A stretch of 55,480 bases of DNA from NCBI GenBank assembly GCA_947627535.1, contig CANQWM010000016.1, positions 1-55,480 of the forward strand. Reading direction: 5' to 3'. The stretch's first letter is position 1; each line of letters starts with the position of its first letter. Shown piece after piece: positions 35,304 to 44,300 of this stretch. Below the pieces are notes generated by a model, which was not told the origin of the DNA, ran no database searches, and worked only from the letters and a program-made list of their open reading frames with translations. Origin of the DNA: an uncultured Acetatifactor sp. (GTDB lineage Bacteria > Bacillota > Clostridia > Lachnospirales > Lachnospiraceae). The translations under genes and the position numbers were made by a program.

Positions 35304-35894
35304 ATGAAAAAGAAGGGTCTGGGACATTTTCTGGCGCTCGCGGCAGTGTGCGGCGTATTGCTGGCAGGCTGCGGAAACAGCGAGCATGTAATATCGGGAG
35401 AGACGCAGGAAGGCGGCGCAGCGGAGAGTGCGTCCGATCAGGGCAGTGCCCCGCAGGAAGCCGAAAACACGGACAGCGCGGGGGGTTATGTGTTTGTGTA
35501 CGGGGATGTGACGATTTCCATGGACGAGGACGCTTCGCCCATCACGGAAGCGCTGGGGGAGCCTGTTTCCTATTATGAAGCGGCGAGCTGCGCGTTTGAG
35601 GGCCTGGACAAGATCTATACCTACAGCGGCTTTGAACTGCAGACCTATCCCACAGACGGGAAGGATTTTGTGTCCCTTGTGGTCTTAAAGGATGATTCCG
35701 TGGCTACGCCGGAGGGCGTGGCCCTTGGAGATACAAAAGCGAAGGTGGAGGAGAAGTACGGAACAGATTATCAGGAAGACGGCGCACTGCTTGCCTATGA
35801 GAAGGGCGGCATGAAGCTGTGTTTTATCCTGGACGGTGACCAGGTCATTTCCATTGAATACCGGTCCGGTGTGCTGGAAGGAGGCGACGCATGA
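35304..35894 (+). CDS. lipoprotein of the dlt-like operon
   Basis: 196 aa. Signal peptide with lipobox LLAGC, then an acidic Glu/Ser/Asp-rich linker of about 35 residues. A compact domain of ~140 residues follows with VALGDTKAKVEEKYG, a segment typical of small surface lipoproteins that share a beta-alpha repeat. I do not recognise a defined family. It is probably anchored on the outer face of the membrane near the MBOAT/SGNH pair. AGGAAGG precedes the start; the stop overlaps the xylanase start as ATGA. Confidence 0.78.
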   Translation: MKKKGLGHFLALAAVCGVLLAGCGNSEHVISGETQEGGAAESASDQGSAPQEAENTDSAGGYVFVYGDVTISMDEDASPITEALGEPVSYYEAASCAFEGLDKIYTYSGFELQTYPTDGKDFVSLVVLKDDSVATPEGVALGDTKAKVEEKYGTDYQEDGALLAYEKGGMKLCFILDGDQVISIEYRSGVLEGGDA

Positions 35895-37393
35895 ACCTCA
35901 GGACAGCTTACGAGCCTTATTTTAAAATCGGGGCGGCCATTTCCCGCTGGGATCTTTATACGCCCGCCCGCATGGCGCTTCTGAAGGAGCAGTTTAACAG
36001 CTTTACCTGCGAAAATGACATGAAGCCCATGTATTTTCTGGACCGCAGGGAAAACAGGCTGCACCCCCAGGAGCATAATCTCTCTCCGGCCCTGACCTTT
36101 CGGACGGCGGCCCCGTATCTGGAGTTTGCAAAAGAGAGCGGCATTCCCATGCGGGGCCACACGCTTGTCTGGCATAACCAGACGCCGAAGTGGTTCTTTT
36201 ATGAGAATTACGACGAGACCGGAAGGCTGGCGGGCCGGGAGACGATGCTCGCCAGGCTGGAAAATTATATTCACGGCGTTCTCTCCTTTGTGCAGGAAAA
36301 CTACCCCGGCGTGATCTATGCCTGGGACGTGGTAAACGAAGCGGTGAATGACGGAGACTTCCGCGATTCTCTCTGGTTAAAGACTGTGGGGAGGGACTTT
36401 GTGATAAAGGCCTTCGAGTACGCCAGAAAGTATGCGGATCCCGGTGTGGCGCTGTTCTACAACGATTATGAAACCTCTCAGGAGTGGAAGAGAGATCTGA
36501 TCATCAGCGAAATTCTGATCCCGCTGCGGGAAAGGGGCCTGGTAGACGGTATGGGGATGCAGTCCCATCTGCTGATGGAATATCCGGATCCCGGCCAGTA
36601 TGAGAAGGCTCTGCACATGTTCGGCGCGCTGGGGCTGCAGATTCAGATCACGGAGCTTGACATCCACAATCCGGACCCCTCGGAGGAATCCATGCACCGG
36701 CTGGCGCTGCGCTACCGGAAGTTCTTTGAGATCCTTCTGGAGGCAAAGAGGACGGGCAGGGCGAATGTGACGGCTGTCACCTTCTGGAACCTTCTGGACG
36801 AGACCAGCTGGCTGACCGGATTCCGGCGGGAGCCAAGCTATCCGCTGCTGTTTCACGGAAAATGCGAGGCGAAGGAAGCTTATTACGCCGTGCTGAAGGC
36901 GGCGGTGGCGGAAGAAGAGATCGACGTCTGGCATCTGGAGGCGGAGGAAAAGGATTTTGAGACGGCGGAAATGCCGGAAGAAGGAAGGGAGAGAAACGGT
37001 ATGCAGGAGGTTTATGATTTCCTGAAGGAGTGCGGGGTGTACTATCTGGCGACGGTGGACGGGGACCAGCCGCGGGTCAGACCCTTTGGCACAGTGGATC
37101 TTTTTGAGGGCAGGCTTTATATCCAGACGGGAAAGAGCAAGGAGGTCGCCAGACAGCTTAAGGCCAACCCCAGGGCGGAGATCTGTGCGTTTACGGACGG
37201 AACCTGGCTGCGCGTGGCGGGCAGGCTTATTCCCGACGAACGGGTGGAGGCAAAGGCGCACATGCTGGATGCCTATCCCCACTTAAAGGATATGTACTCC
37301 GCAGAGGATGACAATACGTTAGTCCTGTATTTTCAGGATGCCGTCGCCACCTTTTCCTCCTTTGGCGCGCCGCCTCGGACCGTTCGGTTTTAA
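35891..37393 (+). CDS. GH10 endo-xylanase fused to a pyridoxamine-phosphate-oxidase-like flavin domain
   Basis: 500 aa. Residues 1-340 are a GH10 barrel: FNSFTCENDMKP, GHTLVWHNQTP, acid/base E150 in WDVVNEAVND, nucleophile E255 in QITELDIHN, and VTFWNLLDETSWL. There is no signal peptide, so it would cleave imported xylo-oligosaccharides. A charged linker (about 341-370) joins a split-barrel FMN-binding domain of the PNPOx-like type (371-500: LATVDGDQPRVRPFG, LYIQTGKSKEVARQL). M371 (37001) is preceded by AAGGAAGGGAG about ten bases away, so a free flavin domain may also be made. I know of no functional link between the domains; a merger of two neighbouring genes is the simplest account. Confidence 0.88.
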   Translation: MNLRTAYEPYFKIGAAISRWDLYTPARMALLKEQFNSFTCENDMKPMYFLDRRENRLHPQEHNLSPALTFRTAAPYLEFAKESGIPMRGHTLVWHNQTPKWFFYENYDETGRLAGRETMLARLENYIHGVLSFVQENYPGVIYAWDVVNEAVNDGDFRDSLWLKTVGRDFVIKAFEYARKYADPGVALFYNDYETSQEWKRDLIISEILIPLRERGLVDGMGMQSHLLMEYPDPGQYEKALHMFGALGLQIQITELDIHNPDPSEESMHRLALRYRKFFEILLEAKRTGRANVTAVTFWNLLDETSWLTGFRREPSYPLLFHGKCEAKEAYYAVLKAAVAEEEIDVWHLEAEEKDFETAEMPEEGRERNGMQEVYDFLKECGVYYLATVDGDQPRVRPFGTVDLFEGRLYIQTGKSKEVARQLKANPRAEICAFTDGTWLRVAGRLIPDERVEAKAHMLDAYPHLKDMYSAEDDNTLVLYFQDAVATFSSFGAPPRTVRF

Positions 37394-37433
37394 AAAACAA
37401 ATCATGCCTGGCGGTGCAGTGCCGGAACCCCGG

Positions 37434-38132
37434 TCACTGTATCGCCAGTTTTTTGATCTGCGCCATTCCGTTTCTCACGGCGGGAATCGCCAGAATGACG
37501 ATCGTGATGGCAGCCTCCGCAAAAATATAGGAGGCGTTGTAGGCCAGCGAGTAGGGAAGCGGCGCCCAGCCCTCCCAGGCGTATTCGCCAAAGAAGATCC
37601 AGCCCGAGATGACCGCGAACACATAGCGGCCCAAAACACCGGTGAGGTAGCCTTTGATCAGGCCGAACCGGGAATTGGCAAAAATCCCCGACAGGCCCAG
37701 CGCGCCGAAAGCGAGCAGATAATCTACCACGAGCTGCATCGGGTACAATACATAGGGATCGATGATCAGTTGCAGGATGCCATAGGCAACGCCGGTCAGC
37801 AGCCCCGCGTTCAGTCCGAAGAAGTATCCCGGCAGACAGATCACCAGCATGGAGAGCGGCGTGACGGAACCCCCGTAGGGAAATTCAAATAGTTTTAGGT
37901 TGGAAAGTACCGTTCCCAGCGCGATGGACATCGCACAGAACGTGAGCTGCCTGACCGTCAGCAGTCCCTTTTTGCCCTCCCTGGGTGCAGCCTGCCGGGA
38001 AGCGTACTTTCTGGCAAAGAATACTGCCATTGCCAGCAGGACGATGAGAACCGCCGCCAGCAGCACGTTTCCCAGAGTGGTGGGAACATAGGTGGTCTCG
38101 TCCCATTCATTGGTAACAACTTGGTACAACAT
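37434..38132 (-). CDS. thiT: thiamine transporter, ECF S component
   Basis: 232 aa with about six or seven membrane helices. The block ALGTVLSNLKLFEFPYGGSV (S-component surface and thiamine-binding loop), SMLVICLPGYFFG and WEGWAPLPYSLAYNASYI are characteristic of ThiT. It captures thiamine and works with the shared EcfAAT energising module, not encoded here. A TPP riboswitch sits directly upstream on the same strand, confirming the role. The start at 38132 has AGGAGG seven bases upstream, inside a hairpin. N-terminally longer than minimal ThiT by a membrane helix and a basic loop. Convergent with the GH10 fusion gene. Confidence 0.93.
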   Translation of the reverse strand: MLYQVVTNEWDETTYVPTTLGNVLLAAVLIVLLAMAVFFARKYASRQAAPREGKKGLLTVRQLTFCAMSIALGTVLSNLKLFEFPYGGSVTPLSMLVICLPGYFFGLNAGLLTGVAYGILQLIIDPYVLYPMQLVVDYLLAFGALGLSGIFANSRFGLIKGYLTGVLGRYVFAVISGWIFFGEYAWEGWAPLPYSLAYNASYIFAEAAITIVILAIPAVRNGMAQIKKLAIQ

Positions 38133-38195
38133 AAAAAAGCCTCCTTTTCTTTAGGAGGACAACATCGGAATCCAAAAAACCATCAGACGGGTTTT
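38133..38195 (-). terminator. expression platform: terminator-like hairpins, one covering the Shine-Dalgarno
   Basis: Reading the minus strand: AAAACC (38195-38190), eight-base loop, GGTTTTTT (38181-38174) is a weak terminator. Then CCTCCT (38158-38153), seven-base loop, AGGAGG (38145-38140), followed by CTTTTTT and the ATG. The second stem buries the thiT ribosome binding site and also looks like a terminator. Confidence 0.65.
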
Positions 38196-38199
38196 CTGT

Positions 38200-38302
38200 C
38201 ATTCTGCTTCCTTACGCCGGTATTATCCGGTTCAAGTAGTGAGGGTTAGAAATGCGTTCCCCGCGCATCTCAATCTCAGCGATGTGCTCCCCTAGCGGTT
38301 AT
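38200..38302 (-). ncRNA. TPP riboswitch (THI element)
   Basis: On the minus strand the conserved parts appear in order: CTAGGGGAGC, GCTGAGATTGAGATG (the pyrimidine-sensor CUGAGA), a variable P3a stem, ACCCTC, TTGAACCGGATAATACCGGC and GTAAGGAAGC. This is the complete thiamine-pyrophosphate aptamer. It should switch off the thiamine transporter when TPP is high. Confidence 0.95.
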
Positions 38303-38468
38303 TTTGTTTACGGATACTATAAGACATTTCTTTCCGCTTGTCAAGCGCGTTTTTTGGACGCTTCTTCTTCCCAAACGCGGGAATTTCTGGTATGCTTGCA
38401 TATAGAAAATACCATCGGCGCGCGTAAGGAGCACGGATGCGGCCGGTGGGGAAAAGGGAGCGGCAGCT

Positions 38469-41255
38469 ATGCGGGGAAAGCAGCTTGTCATCGGGATCCT
38501 GGCCCATGTGGACGCGGGAAAGACGACCCTTTCCGAAGCGATGCTCTATACGGCGGGGGCGCTTCGGAAACTGGGAAGAGTTGATCACGGCGATGCCTTT
38601 CTGGATAATTTTGCCCTGGAGAGGGCGCGGGGGATCACGATCTTTTCCAAGCAGGCCGGTCTGTCCTGGGAGGGACTGGAAATGACGCTGCTGGATACGC
38701 CGGGTCACGTGGATTTTAGCGCGGAGATGGAGCGGACGCTCCAGGTGCTGGATTACGCTATCCTTGTGGTCAGCGCTTCCGACGGGGTACAGGGGCATAC
38801 GGTCACGCTCTGGCGGCTGCTTGCCCGGTACAAAATTCCGGTATTTCTTTTTGTGAACAAGATGGACCGGCCGGATACGGATCGGGAGTGGCTGCTTGGC
38901 CAGCTCAGGGAAAAGCTGGATCAAAGCTGTATGGACTTCGGGCCGGGAAGGGAGCGGGAGCCGGAATTTCTGGAAGAAGTGTCCCTGTGCGGCGAAGAAC
39001 TGCTGGAGGAGTATCTGGCAACGGCTTCCCTGTCGGAGGCTTCTGTGGCGGATGCCGTCCGCCAAAGAAGGATCTTTCCCTGCTATTTTGGCTCCGCGCT
39101 GCACCTTGAGGGTGTGGAGGAACTGTTAGACGGTCTGCGCAGATTTACGGTGCTGCCGGAGTATCCGGAAGTATTCGGCGCGCGGGTGTACAAGATTTCA
39201 CGGGATGCGGCGGGAGCCCGGCTGACACATATAAAGGTTACGGGCGGCGTTCTGCGGGTGAAAATGCCTGTGAGCGGATCGGACGGGCAGGAGGGATCGG
39301 AACAGGGAAGGGCGGAAAAAGCGGATCAGATCCGTGTGTATGACGGGGCGCAATTTTCCACGGCGGAGCAGGTGGAAGCAGGCGCAATCTGCGCCGTGAC
39401 GGGTCTGGAAAAGACCTTTGCGGGGCAGGGGCTGGGAGCGGCAAAGGACAGCGAACTTCCCGTTCTTACGCCGGTTCTGACGTATCGGGTGATCCTTCCC
39501 GAGGGCAGCGATGTGCTGAAGGCGCTGGGACAGCTGCGCCAGCTGGAGGAAGAGGAACCTCAGCTTCATCTGGTCTGGAAGGAGGCTGTCAGAGAGATCC
39601 ATGTACAGGTGATGGGAGAGGTACAGATCGAGGTCCTGAAAAGCCTGATCCGGGAGCGTTTCGGTCTGGAGGCGGAGTTTGGCAGCGGAAGCATTGTCTA
39701 TCGGGAGACCATTGCCGCGCCGGTGGTGGGGATCGGGCATTTTGAACCGCTGCGCCACTATGCCGAGGTACACCTGCTTCTTGAGCCGGGAGAGCCGGGG
39801 AGCGGCCTTTCGTTTGCCTCGGCCTGCAGCGAAGATGTGCTGGACCGCAGCTGGCAGCGGCTGATCCTTGCGCAGCTGGAGGAAAAGACGCACGCAGGTG
39901 TGCTCACGGGTTCTGCGGTCACGGACATGAAGATCACATTGCTGGCGGGGCGGGCGCACTTAAAGCACACCGAGGGCGGGGATTTCCGCCAGGCTGCCTG
40001 CAGGGCCCTGCGCCAGGGGCTGATGCAGGCGGAAAACGTGCTGCTGGAGCCGGTGTACGCCTTTTCCATGGAGCTGCCTACGGAACAGCTTGGCAGAGCC
40101 ATGACGGATATCCGGAGAAGGTACGGCAGATTTGACACACCTGTAACAGAAGGGGACAGGAGCATTCTGACCGGCAGCGCTCCCGCGTCGGAGTTTGGTT
40201 CCTACCAGAAGGAGATGAACGCCTATACCGGCGGCAGGGGAAGGCTGACCTGTACGTTAAAGGGATATGAGCCCTGCCATAACGCGGAGGAAGTGATCGC
40301 CGCCATTGGGTACGACCCGGAGCAGGATACGGAAAATCCTTCCTCCTCCGTGTTCTGCGCCCATGGGGCGGGGTATCTGGTGGAGTGGGACAGGGCGGCG
40401 GAATACGCCCATGTGGAGAACGGCTGGAAGCATCAGGAAGACGGAAACGAAAAAGCGCAGGCCGGCTTCCGGATTCCGCCGCGGCCCCGGGAGGGACCCA
40501 CGGATTATATTACGCAGGAGGAGATCGAGCAGATCTTTCAGAGTACCTACAAAAAAAGCACGAAGGACTATGAACCCTACCGTTACAATAACCGGAATCC
40601 CGGCGGAACGGTGGAAGGCAGCGTTTCCGGACAGGAGAGAGAGGGCGGTTATGAAAAGAGCCAAAGCGGCAGAAGGCCGGGAAAGAAGCGGCCGGAGAAA
40701 GGGGACGGGAAGGAATATCTTCTGGTGGACGGCTACAATATCATTTTCGCGTGGGAGGAGCTGCGCGGTCTTGCGGCGGTTAATATTGACAGCGCAAGGG
40801 ACAGGCTCATGGAGATCTGCTGCGATTATCAGGGGTACGCGGGCTGTGTGCTGATCCTGGTTTTCGACGCCTATAAGATCAAGGGAAATCCCGGCTCTGT
40901 CCTGCAGTACCGGAATATACATGTGGTCTATACAAAGGAGGCCGAGACCGCGGATCAATATATCGAAAAGACCGTGCACAGGATCGCGCAGGACAGTCGT
41001 GTTACCGTTGCCACATCCGACGCGCTGGAACAGATGATCGTCTGGGGAGCCGGCGCCGTGAGACTATCCGCGGCGGGTTTCCTGGAGACGGTGGAGGCGG
41101 CCCGGGCGCAGCTGCGGGAGAGATATTCCGTTCCAAGCAGAGTGTTTACGACGCCGTCCGTACCCGGTTTTCTCGACGGCGGAAAGCCGGCAGAAGACAA
41201 CGATTTCCCGGCAGAGGGTGTCCAGGCAGCGGCGGACAGTGGAAAAACCACATAG
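38469..41255 (+). CDS. TetM/EF-G-like ribosomal GTPase fused to a NYN nuclease domain
   Basis: 928 aa. Residues 1 to about 650 are a translational GTPase of the tetracycline-resistance (TetM/O/W) type: G1 AHVDAGKTT, G2 ARGITIFSKQ, G3 DTPGHVDF, G4 FVNKMDRP, then EF-G domains III-V. After a Lys/Arg/Gly-rich linker of about 100 residues, residues 750-905 form a NYN/YacP-like PIN-fold domain starting YLLVDGYNIIFAW (D754) with conserved acidic residues, as in RNases acting on rRNA. The combination suggests a ribosome-associated rescue or processing factor. Tetracycline protection cannot be concluded. Own promoter region upstream, divergent from the TPP riboswitch. Confidence 0.9.
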   Translation: MRGKQLVIGILAHVDAGKTTLSEAMLYTAGALRKLGRVDHGDAFLDNFALERARGITIFSKQAGLSWEGLEMTLLDTPGHVDFSAEMERTLQVLDYAILVVSASDGVQGHTVTLWRLLARYKIPVFLFVNKMDRPDTDREWLLGQLREKLDQSCMDFGPGREREPEFLEEVSLCGEELLEEYLATASLSEASVADAVRQRRIFPCYFGSALHLEGVEELLDGLRRFTVLPEYPEVFGARVYKISRDAAGARLTHIKVTGGVLRVKMPVSGSDGQEGSEQGRAEKADQIRVYDGAQFSTAEQVEAGAICAVTGLEKTFAGQGLGAAKDSELPVLTPVLTYRVILPEGSDVLKALGQLRQLEEEEPQLHLVWKEAVREIHVQVMGEVQIEVLKSLIRERFGLEAEFGSGSIVYRETIAAPVVGIGHFEPLRHYAEVHLLLEPGEPGSGLSFASACSEDVLDRSWQRLILAQLEEKTHAGVLTGSAVTDMKITLLAGRAHLKHTEGGDFRQAACRALRQGLMQAENVLLEPVYAFSMELPTEQLGRAMTDIRRRYGRFDTPVTEGDRSILTGSAPASEFGSYQKEMNAYTGGRGRLTCTLKGYEPCHNAEEVIAAIGYDPEQDTENPSSSVFCAHGAGYLVEWDRAAEYAHVENGWKHQEDGNEKAQAGFRIPPRPREGPTDYITQEEIEQIFQSTYKKSTKDYEPYRYNNRNPGGTVEGSVSGQEREGGYEKSQSGRRPGKKRPEKGDGKEYLLVDGYNIIFAWEELRGLAAVNIDSARDRLMEICCDYQGYAGCVLILVFDAYKIKGNPGSVLQYRNIHVVYTKEAETADQYIEKTVHRIAQDSRVTVATSDALEQMIVWGAGAVRLSAAGFLETVEAARAQLRERYSVPSRVFTTPSVPGFLDGGKPAEDNDFPAEGVQAAADSGKTT

Positions 41256-41356
41256 ATACTGGAAAAAATCGGACAAAGGTGGTAAAGTAGGGATATATAA
41301 GCGAAACGGTCAGACGACCGGAAAACGGGAACGGTTTCTGACAGACGGGAGGTAAA

Positions 41357-44300
41357 ATGAGCGGACATCTGATCCCCTTTTATGACAACTGGTTTTTCCT
41401 GAAGACGGACTTGGACCGGACCCTGGCGGACCTTCAGGATTGCAGGGAGAAATTTGAACCGGTGGAGCTGCCGCATGACTGGCTGATCTACCATGCAAAG
41501 GATTTGTATCAAGACGGCTGCGGCTGGTACAGGAAGGAATTTACGCTTGAGAAGGCGCCCGAAGAGGGGGAGAGACTGATCCTTCGGTTCGAGGGCGTAT
41601 ATATGAATTCCACGCTGTATGTAAACGGGAATAAGGTCGGCGACTGGAAATACGGGTATTCCACCTTTGACATGGATATTACGGGCGCCGTGACACAGGG
41701 GAGGAATGAAGTCATTTTACAGGTCCGGCATCAGGCGCCGAACAGCAGATGGTACTCCGGCGCGGGAATCTACAGAAAGGTGTGGATGAAGCGCTGCGGC
41801 AGGGCATATCTGCCTCTGGACGGCACATATGTGGTGATCCGGCCTGCGGAAGGCGGTTTTTTGCTGGAGGCGGAGACGGAGCTTGGAGGACCTGACTGGG
41901 AGAAGGCCACATGCCGTTATACGCTCTGGAAGGATGGGGAGCTTTCGGAGGATTTCGGGTCCGGCCAGTGGATGCGTCCCGCAAAAGCAGAAACGGAGGG
42001 AGAGTACGGTACACAGGATCCTGCGCCGGGACTTACGGGCATAAAGGCTTTTGTGGCATCCCCCAGGCGCTGGGATATCGACGATCCCCAGTGCTACCGG
42101 CTGAAGGTGGAGCTTCTGGACGCTGAAGGCGGAGAGCTTGACGCGCAGGAGATCACGGTGGGGTTCCGGGAAACGGTATTTGACCGGAAAAAGGGATTTT
42201 TCCTGAACGGCCGCCATGTAAAGATCCACGGTGTCTGCGAGCATCATGATCTCGGCTGTCTGGGCGCCGCCTTTCATGCGCCGGCTTTTGCGAGAAAGCT
42301 GCGGATTCTGAAGGAGATGGGCTGCAATGCCATCCGCACCAGCCATAACATGCCTGCTCCGGAGTTGATGGAGCTGGCGGATCAGATGGGATTTCTGATC
42401 GTGGACGAAGCCTTTGACATGTGGGAGCGCCCGAAGACGGAATACGATTACGGACGGTTCTTCCGGGAGTGGTGTCCCATGGATGTGCGAAGCTGGGTGC
42501 GCAGGGACCGGAATCACCCCTGTCTGCTCATGTGGTCCATCGGAAACGAGATCTATGACACGCACGCGGACGCCCACGGACAGGAGATCACAAGACGGCT
42601 TCAGAGCATGGTACAGCTGCATGACCCCAGGGGCAACGGACTGATTACCATTGGCTCCAACTATATGGCGTGGGAAGGGGCGCAGCAGTGTGCGGATATT
42701 CTGAAGGCAGCCGGTTATAACTATGGAGAGCAGCTTTATAAAGCGCAGCATGCGGCCCATCCTGACTGGATCATGTACGGCAGCGAGACGGCGTCGCTGG
42801 TGCACAGCCGGGGAATCTACCGTTTCCCTTTCAGCCAGTCGGTTCTTTCGGACGACGACGAGCAGTGTTCCTGTCTGGGAAACTGCAGTACAAGCTGGGG
42901 GGCGAAGAGCTGGGAATACTGTATCCTGGACGACAGGGACTGTGAATTTATCCTGGGACAGTTCCTTTGGACCGGCTTTGATTACATCGGGGAGCCTACG
43001 CCCTATCACACCAAGAACAGCTATTTCGGAATGATCGATACGGCAGGTTTTCCCAAGGATCCTTACTATTTCTTCCAGTCCCAGTGGACGGATGTAAAAA
43101 AAGCGCCCATGGTGCATCTGTTCCCTTATTGGGACTTTAATCCGGGACAGAAGATCGACATGCGCGCCTGCACCAACGCGCCGGAGGTGGAGCTGTTCCT
43201 CAACGGCGTCTCCCAGGGCAGGAGACAGATCGACCACGCCCACGGGAAAAAGCTGGTGGCGGACTGGCAGCTGGAGTATACGCCTGGGATCGTCACGGCG
43301 GTGGCCTATGATGAAACCGGCCGCGAGGTGGCGAGGGACAGCAGGACTTCCTTCGGGGACAGCCGCCGCATTGTGCTGACTGCGGACAGGACCGGGCTGG
43401 CGGCCGACGGAAACGATATGTGCTTTGTGACGGTGGAGACGGTTGACGATCAGGGAAACAGGGTGGAGAACGCTTCCGATTATGTGGAAGTGTCGCTGGA
43501 GGGACCCGGCCGTATCCTGGGGATGGACAACGGGGACAGCACGGATTACGACGAGTATAAGACCACCTGCAGAAAGCTGTTTTCCGGCAAGCTTCTTGTG
43601 GTGGCAGGCACTACGGGAGAACCTGGGGAGATCACGCTTCATGTCCGGGGCAGGGGCCTTGAGCCTGCAAAGCTCACCCTGCCTGTCCGGGAGGCGGGCG
43701 GCGCCTTCCAGACATACCTGGAGGACTGCCGGACGCTTCCCGCGGCACAGGCGGGGCTGCCGGAGCGTATCCCTGTGAGAAAGGCGGAGCTGCGGGCGCC
43801 GGGCGGCCGCAGGATCACCAAAGAGGTGCGGGAGCTGACGGTGGAAGCGCAGCTGCATCCGGTGGATACGACGGACCGGGAGCTGGTGTGGCGCGCGGTC
43901 AACGACGCCGGTATTCCCATCAGCTATGTAAAGGTGGAGCCTGCAGAGAGCGGGGACGGAAGGCTTTTGGCCCGTGTGACAGCGCTGGGCGACGGGGATT
44001 TTGTGGTTCGCTGTATGGTGAAGCATGACGGCCGGACGGTGCTGATCTCCCAGCTTGAGTGCAGGGCGGAGGGAATCGGCCAGGCGTTCCTTAACCCCTA
44101 TGAGTTCGTCGCCGGCGGGTTGTATACAAGGGCTTACGGACAGCTTGGCAACGGCAATGAAAAGGGCGTCGCCACCGAACGGGGCGCCGTCAGCGGTCCT
44201 GTGTACGACAATGTGGATTTCGGAGAGTTTGGCTCCGACGAGCTGACAATGCCGGTTTTTGCCCTGTCCGGAGAACCTTACGATATCGACATCTGGCAGG

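Noticed and set aside
38469..41255. Tetracycline resistance gene of the tet(M) class
   Set aside because: Family similarity only; the NYN fusion and chromosomal setting argue for a housekeeping or stress role, and resistance cannot be read from sequence.
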